Part shown: piece by piece, positions 58,600 to 64,000 of the stretch
Layout: each line of letters starts with the position of its first letter
Numbering within the stretch: position 1 is the first letter of the stretch
Assembly (NCBI GenBank): GCA_020348385.1
Contig: CP070750.1
Location: 1,986,527 to 2,050,526, forward strand
From: Candidatus Aminicenantota bacterium
GTDB taxonomy: Bacteria > Acidobacteriota > Aminicenantia > Aminicenantales > Aminicenantaceae
Reading direction: 5' to 3'
Length of the DNA: 64,000 nucleotides
The notes under the pieces: model-generated
Databases searched by the model: none
What the model was told of the DNA's origin: nothing
What the model saw: only the letters and a program-made list of their open reading frames with translations
Made by a program: the position numbers and the translations under genes

Positions 58600-59802
58600 A
58601 TGCCAGCTGTTTCGATAAAACCTGATATCTACTGGATTGGCGTCAACGACAGGATCACGGATCTTTTTGAAGGAATCTGGCCTATCTCGAGAGAAGGGGT
58701 TTCCTACAATTCCTACCTAATAAACGATGATAAGAAGGCCATCATCGATCTGATGAAATCATTCAAGGGAGACGAGTATTTTGCCCAGATCGATGAGATC
58801 ACGGATGTATCCAAGATAGACTACATCATCATAAATCACATGGAGCCCGACCACTCAGGGTTGCTGCGGACATTACGAAGAATTTCTCCAGATGTTACTC
58901 TGATCGGTTCGGCCAAAACAAAAAAATTGCTCGAAGACTTTTTTTCAATCCGAGACAATATCGAGGTTGTAGAAGATGGAGACACGCTTTCTTTAGGAAA
59001 GCGGACCCTCCGATTTCTTATGACTCCTTTTTTACACTGGCCCGAGACCATGATGACCCTTGAGATCTCCGATCGCATCCTTTTTTCCTGCGATGCCTTC
59101 GGTGGCTATGGAGCGATCCAAGGATCCATTTTTGATGATGATTGTGAAAATATTGATTTTTATCAAAAAGAAGCTCTCCGCTATTATGTCAATATCCTAG
59201 CCAACTACAGCCCGAGAGTTTTGTCCGCCATAGCGAAGTTGGATGGGACGCTGGTAGACGTGATTGCTCCATCCCATGGTCTGATCTGGAGAGAGGAGAC
59301 TTCCCATATCGTCGACCTTTACAAGAAATGGGCCGAATGTGCGACCGAGCAGACCGATCCTGGTGTTACCCTAGTCTATGGCTCGATGTATGGGAATACA
59401 GATGTGGTTATGAACGCCGTGGCGCAGGGAATATCCAAGGCTGGTGTTCCCGTTGAGATTTTTGATGCAGCCCGCACGCATGTGAGTTACATCCTGTCCT
59501 CTCTTTGGACCAAACGAGGGATCATGATCGGTGCCCCCACCTATGAAGTTTCTCTTTTTCCTCCCATGGCGGATGTGCTAAACATGGCTGTCAGAAAACG
59601 GATCAAGAATAAAAAAGCCGCCTATTTCGGGAGTTATGGCTGGAGTGGAGGGGCCTTGAGAGAGATGCAGAAAATCATAGAACCTTTGAAATGGGATCTT
59701 TTAGATACCTTTGAATTCCTCGGGGCTCCATCTGAAAAGGATATCAAAAAGGCAGAAGAATTCGGGACACTCTTCGCTCATGCGGTGAAAAAAGGGGATT
59801 GA
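58600..59802 (+). CDS. Flavodiiron protein (A-type flavoprotein, FprA/ROO-like)
   Basis: 400 residues from ATG 58600; AGGAGG (58587-58592) lies 7 nt upstream. N-terminal metallo-beta-lactamase-like domain with the diiron ligands H80-x-E82-x-D84-H85 (NHMEPDHSG), FSCDAFGGYG and PSHGLIW. C-terminal flavodoxin domain starts at about residue 255 (VTLVYGSMYGNTDVVMNAVAQG) and binds FMN (GAPTYE, GSYGWSGGALREM). The enzyme reduces O2 to water or NO to N2O, protecting anaerobes. Cytoplasmic; no rubredoxin gene is adjacent. Confidence 0.95.
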   Translation: MPAVSIKPDIYWIGVNDRITDLFEGIWPISREGVSYNSYLINDDKKAIIDLMKSFKGDEYFAQIDEITDVSKIDYIIINHMEPDHSGLLRTLRRISPDVTLIGSAKTKKLLEDFFSIRDNIEVVEDGDTLSLGKRTLRFLMTPFLHWPETMMTLEISDRILFSCDAFGGYGAIQGSIFDDDCENIDFYQKEALRYYVNILANYSPRVLSAIAKLDGTLVDVIAPSHGLIWREETSHIVDLYKKWAECATEQTDPGVTLVYGSMYGNTDVVMNAVAQGISKAGVPVEIFDAARTHVSYILSSLWTKRGIMIGAPTYEVSLFPPMADVLNMAVRKRIKNKKAAYFGSYGWSGGALREMQKIIEPLKWDLLDTFEFLGAPSEKDIKKAEEFGTLFAHAVKKGD

Positions 59803-59912
59803 CAGTTACTCATCCTTAAAAGCGACTAAAAAAGTGGACTTGCCTGTTCCGCTATTCCTTGGGTTCTTGCGTTAAGTTTAGAATTATGATATGTTTTATA
59901 GGATAAATAGAC

Positions 59913-61271
59913 GTGGACATTTCGAGTGAATGGGGAGCGATAAGATTGAAAATTCTCAAGAATAAGCAGGTTTTAAATCGAAGGAATTTCTTGAAATGGG
60001 TCGGAAGCGGACTTGCGTTTTCTGCATTACGCCCATTTCCGTTAATTTCACAAACGGATCCGCCAGTCGAAAACGACTTATTCTGGATCAAGGATATTCC
60101 CCTTCATCCGTTTGTCGGAAAACTGGGATTAAATGCCCATGCAGGTGTGGATTGCTTACTCCAATTAATGGGGAGAAATGGGCTGAAATTTTACCGCTCT
60201 GAACTGCCCTCGGAGCTTTGCGGACCATCAGGATTGATCGGACCGGCCGATGTCGTTTTGCTCAAAGTCAATGCCCAATGGAAATATAGGGGTTGTACGA
60301 ACATCGATCTTGTGCGAGGGCTGATCCAGAGGATTTTAGACCACCCCGATGGTTTTTTCGGTGAGGTCGTTATATTTGAAAACGGACAGGGAAGAGGGAG
60401 CCTTTATTGTGACCGGATGTACGGGAAAAATAGGACTATTTATCCTGATGATAGAGTTCACGCCAACGCAGAGAATGAAAACCACAATTATATGTATCTT
60501 GTGAATGAAGTATTCAGCGACCCAAGGGTATCTTCCTATCTATTGGACCCGATTCGGACGACTTTTATCGGCGATTCCGATCATGTTACAGATGGTTACC
60601 GGAGGTTCCAGAATGTTTCCTATCCATGTTTCACAACAGCCGGAGGTCGGCGAATCGAACTGCGCGAGGGAATCTGGAACGGCGAGGGGTACAGCGATAA
60701 TCTCAAATTGATTAACATTCCTGTTCTCAAACATCATGACAAATATGGTTCAGAGATTACGGCATCCCTAAAACATTTCTATGGGATACTTTCTATGTCG
60801 GATGGCGAATCGAATTTTCGTCATTATGCCGGTTTGGGGGAGACTTGCGGGAAGATGGTGGCATTTATCAGGGCACCTGTCTTGAATATTATCGACGCCA
60901 TTTGGGTATCCCATTTGAGTTTGAGGGGATATCCACAAGAAACGACCTTCAGGGCAAATCAACTCTTGGCGAGTCAAGATCCTGTCGCTCTGGATTATTG
61001 GGCAGCCAAGCATATCCTGCATCCTATTGACTTCAATGAGAGACACCATCCCGATTTTCCAGGAATCGATCTCTGGCTTAGTGAATCGAGAGATGTCATC
61101 AATCGGAACGGAGGTCTTTATCGTCCTGAGCATGGCGTATTCGTCGATAAAACGACAAAGAACGAGTGGGAAATGAATGTCCTTGACCAGAGCACTCCCC
61201 TGTTCATTCGGGAGAAACTAGAAGAGATTCATCAGCTCGGTCGGTCTAAAAGAGGTGACATTATCAAATAA
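59913..61271 (+). CDS. Tat-exported DUF362 protein
   Basis: 452 residues, GTG start. A twin-arginine signal (NRRNFLKWVGSGLAFSALRPF) begins at about residue 22; TTG 59946 is another possible start that still keeps the motif. The mature part carries DUF362 features: NIDLVRGLIQRIL, PVLKHHDKYGSEITASLKHFYGILS and DPVALDYWAAKHIL. DUF362 proteins are often ferredoxin-like or cofactor-binding; here no CxxCxxC clusters are visible, so an iron-sulfur cluster is not supported. Location periplasmic; reaction unknown. Confidence 0.82.
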   Translation: MDISSEWGAIRLKILKNKQVLNRRNFLKWVGSGLAFSALRPFPLISQTDPPVENDLFWIKDIPLHPFVGKLGLNAHAGVDCLLQLMGRNGLKFYRSELPSELCGPSGLIGPADVVLLKVNAQWKYRGCTNIDLVRGLIQRILDHPDGFFGEVVIFENGQGRGSLYCDRMYGKNRTIYPDDRVHANAENENHNYMYLVNEVFSDPRVSSYLLDPIRTTFIGDSDHVTDGYRRFQNVSYPCFTTAGGRRIELREGIWNGEGYSDNLKLINIPVLKHHDKYGSEITASLKHFYGILSMSDGESNFRHYAGLGETCGKMVAFIRAPVLNIIDAIWVSHLSLRGYPQETTFRANQLLASQDPVALDYWAAKHILHPIDFNERHHPDFPGIDLWLSESRDVINRNGGLYRPEHGVFVDKTTKNEWEMNVLDQSTPLFIREKLEEIHQLGRSKRGDIIK

Positions 61272-61273
61272 GC

Positions 61274-61310
61274 CTTATCTTTTCCTGTATGCGAACTCAG
61301 GATTGATAAG
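61274..61310 (+). terminator. Possible terminator after the DUF362 gene
   Basis: Interrupted stem CTTATC/GATAAG (61274-61279/61305-61310) with inner CCTG/CAGG (61284-61287/61298-61301), followed by a T-rich tract (61315-61328). The large loop makes it weak. Confidence 0.35.
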
Positions 61311-61384
61311 AGCTCATTTCTTTCTTTTAAACCTCGAGTCATATGTGATAATATAGCTGACGATTCGCTGTATTGAGGTCTATT

Positions 61385-61846
61385 ATGGGATCTGACTGGA
61401 AAAAGGATCTGGCTGGTTTTTTTGAAGAATACGCCATAATCGAGACGAGCAAAAAAGAAACGCTCGATGATTTTGGCCAGTTTTGTGAGTTCATTGCCGA
61501 ACCCGCATTCGAAAACCTGGCAGCAGAGCTAAAAGAATTTGGGATAAGGTCAAAATCCAGAAGGAATAGGGGAAAATCCATCACATTCCTGATAAATTTT
61601 CCCGGAACCCGGATAGATAATTTCCATTACGCCATTTGCCTGCCGAAAAATTCGATTGAATTGAGATTGACCTTGCGAATTAGAGGACGAAAAAACCGAA
61701 AACATGTCCTAGAAGAGAAGTCGTTGCCTTTCATGGATGGCGTAAATCCCGCAGGTGTGTTGAAGTTAAAAAAAGAAGACATTATTTCTAACGTTATCAA
61801 GCATTACCGTAATTTTGTCCTCGAATCGCTGACGACTTCTCTTTAA
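61385..61846 (+). CDS. Hypothetical cytoplasmic protein
   Basis: 153 residues from ATG 61385 (MGSDWKKDLAGFFEEY); GAGG lies about 7 nt upstream. The N-terminus is helical (KKETLDDFGQFCEFIAEPAFENLAAELKEFG), then a beta region (SITFLINFPGTRIDNFHYAICLPKNSIELRLTLRIRGRK) and a C-terminal helix (KEDIISNVIKHYRNFVLESL). No family is recognised; no signal peptide or membrane segment. Codon use fits its neighbours. Confidence 0.7.
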   Translation: MGSDWKKDLAGFFEEYAIIETSKKETLDDFGQFCEFIAEPAFENLAAELKEFGIRSKSRRNRGKSITFLINFPGTRIDNFHYAICLPKNSIELRLTLRIRGRKNRKHVLEEKSLPFMDGVNPAGVLKLKKEDIISNVIKHYRNFVLESLTTSL

Positions 61847-61970
61847 AATCCCCCGAGAACAATTTCATTCAAATGGACCGCCCTTCTGCAGATGTTTTGC
61901 ATCAATTGATACTGTGCCCGAGAAAAGATTGAATATTGGTAAAACTTCTGTTACCTTGGTTTTTTTTATC

Positions 61971-63149
61971 ATGGACAAAAAACTTCCCAAGGAAATCTTT
62001 ACCATCCAGTTCCTGGTTTTACTCTCTTATTCCTCGCTCGCTATCCTCACGTTGCTTCCCCTTTTTTTTGAACATCTGGGAGGGAGTCCCCGACAGATTG
62101 GATTTCTGATCGGCATTTTTTCCTTCGCTGCTTTCCTCTCCCGACCGTTCAGCGGGTGGATTCTCAGTCGAGCGAATCCCAAAAAAGTCATGTTGGCTGG
62201 CCTTTTCATTGTCCTGATCGCTTTGACTTTGCATCTGCTGGTCCGACAACTTGACTGGTTTATTATTTTCCTGAGGATTTTCCATGGCATCGGATTTTCT
62301 CTGCTGATAATAGCCGCGCTTTTGATAGCGGTTTTGGTCGTACGTGAGAATTTAAGAACTTATGCGATTGGAGTGGTATCCACAGGTTTTTTGCTGCCGC
62401 TATTAGTGGTTCCGGCACTAGGTGAGGAGATAATCAAAAGATACGGCTTTTTTTTCTTTTTTCTTTCAGCCATTTTTTTTGCCGCTATCCCTGTCATTTT
62501 TGCCTTATTCCTGAAATTCCGGTTGCCCCAGGAAGGGGCGGATGACGGGCTTGCAGACACCGGGTTTTTCAATCTTTTGAGACAGAAAAAGATGTTTTTT
62601 ATTTTTCTCTTGACCTTTCTTTTTGAAGTCGCATTGAGTGCCAGCTTAAGTTTTGTTCCCCTGTTGGCTCTAGAAGGTGCATCGATGAGGGCAGGCTATT
62701 TTTATACAAGCTTGGGCTTGACGGCTGTTTTTTTGCGTTTATTCGGTGGACGATGGCTGAGGTTTTGGGGTAATCCCAAGTTGTTGCTGCCGGCGTTGTA
62801 TTTATTGTGTGGCGGGGCTGTTTTAGTTTACCTGTCCCAAAACAGCGGGATGCTTGCTTTTTCGGGATTTGTCTGGGGAATGGGAACAGGAGTTCTCTAT
62901 CCTCACCTTTCTGGGCTGAGCGTGGACGGAGTCGCTCCAAAGGATAGAGGAAGAGCCTTAAGCCTTTTTGCATCCTCGGTTGATTTGGGTTTTGCGCTCG
63001 GCCCGATCATTTTTGGCTGGCTATCGCAAGCGCTTGGAGTGAGGGAGGCCTTTTTGTCTTTGGCTCTGATCATTTTCGTCACATCCACTGGGATCTCGCT
63101 TTGGGGAAGGTCTTCAGTGATGAGCCTCCAACCAGATTCGAATCCCTGA
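61971..63149 (+). CDS. Major facilitator superfamily transporter
   Basis: 392 residues from ATG 61971 (MDKKLPKEIFTIQFLVLL); a GTG at 61914 would add 19 unrelated residues. Twelve membrane helices; the helix 2-3 loop SRPFSGWILSRANPKKVMLAG matches the MFS motif (D/SRxGRR-type), and GTGVLYPHLSGLSVDGVAPKDRGRALSLFASSVDLGFALGPIIFG is typical of helix 10-11. Probable efflux transporter of the YfcJ/AraJ kind; substrate unknown. Ends tail to tail with the radical SAM gene (stops adjacent). Confidence 0.85.
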   Translation: MDKKLPKEIFTIQFLVLLSYSSLAILTLLPLFFEHLGGSPRQIGFLIGIFSFAAFLSRPFSGWILSRANPKKVMLAGLFIVLIALTLHLLVRQLDWFIIFLRIFHGIGFSLLIIAALLIAVLVVRENLRTYAIGVVSTGFLLPLLVVPALGEEIIKRYGFFFFFLSAIFFAAIPVIFALFLKFRLPQEGADDGLADTGFFNLLRQKKMFFIFLLTFLFEVALSASLSFVPLLALEGASMRAGYFYTSLGLTAVFLRLFGGRWLRFWGNPKLLLPALYLLCGGAVLVYLSQNSGMLAFSGFVWGMGTGVLYPHLSGLSVDGVAPKDRGRALSLFASSVDLGFALGPIIFGWLSQALGVREAFLSLALIIFVTSTGISLWGRSSVMSLQPDSNP

Positions 63150-64000
63150 TCAGAACCAAACGAGACGGAGTTTCTCCCTTTTGTCCAATCGGGTAATACC
63201 TTCCTCCTTGGCGATGGCAATGGCTTGGTTGTATTCTTCTGCAGTGATCCTCCGGTTCAGAGGAGAATCCAGGGGAATGTTTCCGCATGGATAATACTGA
63301 TCCATGATATTCACATAGGTGTTCTGGGAGATTTCTGAGGCAAAAAATCGCATGACTTCCCTTGTTCCTGCGAGGTCTGAGGGTAGTACAAGGTGACGAA
63401 CGAGAAGGCCACGAACCGCGACTCCCTGTTCATCGATTTGCAGATCTCCTACCTGACGGAACATTTCTTTTATAGCGCTTTTGGCTATGAGCGGATAATC
63501 TGACGCTTGAGAATATTTTTTGGAGACTTCCCCTTTGCTGTATTTAAAATCCGGCATGTAGATATCGAAGATCCCATCCAAAAGTCGGAGAGTCTCCACC
63601 GAATCATAACCACCTGTGTTGTATACCAGAGGAACATCAAGCCCCATTTCAATGGCTTGGGGAAGAGATTCGAGGATTTGAGGGACGAAGTGAGTCGGGC
63701 TGACAAAGTTGATATTGTGACAGCCCAATCGTTGGAGTTCAACCATGACATTGGCGAGTTTATGGATAGGGATTTTTTGGCCTTCTCCCGCATGGCTTAT
63801 GGAATAGTTTTGACAGAAGAGGCATCCGAGGTTGCAATGGGTCAGAAAGATAGTCCCAGAACCGTGATGCCCGACGAGAGGACTCTCTTCTCCAAAATGG
63901 GGTGCATAGGAACTAACTTCGGGGAGATACCCGGCTTCACAAAAGCCTTTTTCATCTTGGGTGCGGTCGACGCCACAATCACGCGGGCAAACAGTGCAAG
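63150..64000 (-). CDS. PflX-like radical SAM protein (COG1313 type), 5' end outside window
   Basis: Partial: about 282 codons visible, the start lies beyond the right edge. The frame reads through from the edge as CTVCPRDCGVDRTQDEKG, then HCNLGCLFCQNYSIS, the CxxxCxxC radical SAM motif. The following part (MVELQRLGCHNINFVSPTHFVPQILESLPQA, PLVYNTGGYDSVETLRLLDGIFDIYMPDFKY) matches the PFL-activase-like family PflX. The N-terminal Cys cluster (CxxCxxxC) may hold a second metal site. The function of PflX is not established; glycyl-radical activation is only inferred from similarity. Confidence 0.88.
   Translation of the reverse strand, partial: CTVCPRDCGVDRTQDEKGFCEAGYLPEVSSYAPHFGEESPLVGHHGSGTIFLTHCNLGCLFCQNYSISHAGEGQKIPIHKLANVMVELQRLGCHNINFVSPTHFVPQILESLPQAIEMGLDVPLVYNTGGYDSVETLRLLDGIFDIYMPDFKYSKGEVSKKYSQASDYPLIAKSAIKEMFRQVGDLQIDEQGVAVRGLLVRHLVLPSDLAGTREVMRFFASEISQNTYVNIMDQYYPCGNIPLDSPLNRRITAEEYNQAIAIAKEEGITRLDKREKLRLVWF

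Overview
The window looks like a chromosomal segment of a Gram-negative-type bacterium with moderate GC. Outer-membrane features include an AMIN/beta-barrel protein, SurA, EnvC, a Wzm/Wzt glycan exporter and a heptose nucleotidyltransferase. The mix of families (secreted propeller/BACON/Fn3 proteins, DUF5916 protein, Thr-type sulfatase-fold protein ending in LRALGYIN, pyruvoyl arginine decarboxylase, several Na+-coupled SNF/AGCS symporters, flavodiiron protein, PflX-like radical SAM) recalls the Acidobacteriota/Candidatus Aminicenantes. That placement is an inference from gene content and no search was run. Sigma70-type promoters (TTGACA-17-TATAAT) are easy to see, and several lie so close to start codons that the mRNAs should be almost leaderless. 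No rRNA, tRNA, CRISPR array, prophage or intact insertion sequence was found.

Layout. 1-10.6 kb: end of an asparagine-synthase-like gene, a TolB-like propeller, two paralogous secreted propeller/BACON/Fn3 proteins flanking a membrane-anchored sulfatase-fold enzyme, and an AMIN/beta-barrel protein. 10.8-26.1 kb: a surface-glycan locus (FemAB-like, TylF-like methyltransferase, sugar formyltransferase, hexapeptide acetyltransferase, DUF2304 + GT2, GT39-like membrane transferase, NodB deacetylase, two Gfo/Idh paralogues, a TIM-barrel protein, radical SAM/SPASM, SDR, GT4, GT2), with one decayed stretch at 22.6-22.9 kb. 26.3-28.9 kb: an orphan receiver with altered acidic residues, then accD-folC. 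29.2-37.7 kb: F1Fo ATP synthase genes b', b, delta, alpha, gamma, beta, epsilon (no a or c), running without a break into a TrmN6-like methyltransferase and the wzm-wzt exporter. 37.8-38.6 kb: DUF2061 and rfaE2. 38.5-39.0 kb: a tiny minus-strand transcription unit encoding a 20-residue Cys/His peptide, next to a 162-bp inverted-repeat (MITE-like) element. 39-48 kb: C26-type glutamine amidotransferase, DUF5916 protein, mfd, and two parvulin-type periplasmic chaperones. 48-53 kb (minus): pyruvoyl arginine decarboxylase and a membrane-anchored partner, then envC-ctpA-yibQ-like genes in which the CtpA homologue has lost its catalytic dyad. 53-58.5 kb (minus): flippase-like protein, AGCS symporter with an extra N-terminal domain, two SNF symporters. 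58.6-64 kb: flavodiiron protein, Tat-exported DUF362 protein, a hypothetical, an MFS transporter and the 3' part of a PflX-like radical SAM gene.

Together: the glycan locus plus wzm/wzt (whose Wzt has a C-terminal glycan-recognition domain) suggest a surface polysaccharide carrying methyl, formyl and acetyl groups. A recurring theme is enzyme paralogues that have lost catalytic residues (Gfo/Idh at 20.5 kb, CtpA at 50.5 kb, receiver at 26.3 kb). The least explained item is the self-contained mini-gene at 38,555-38,766.
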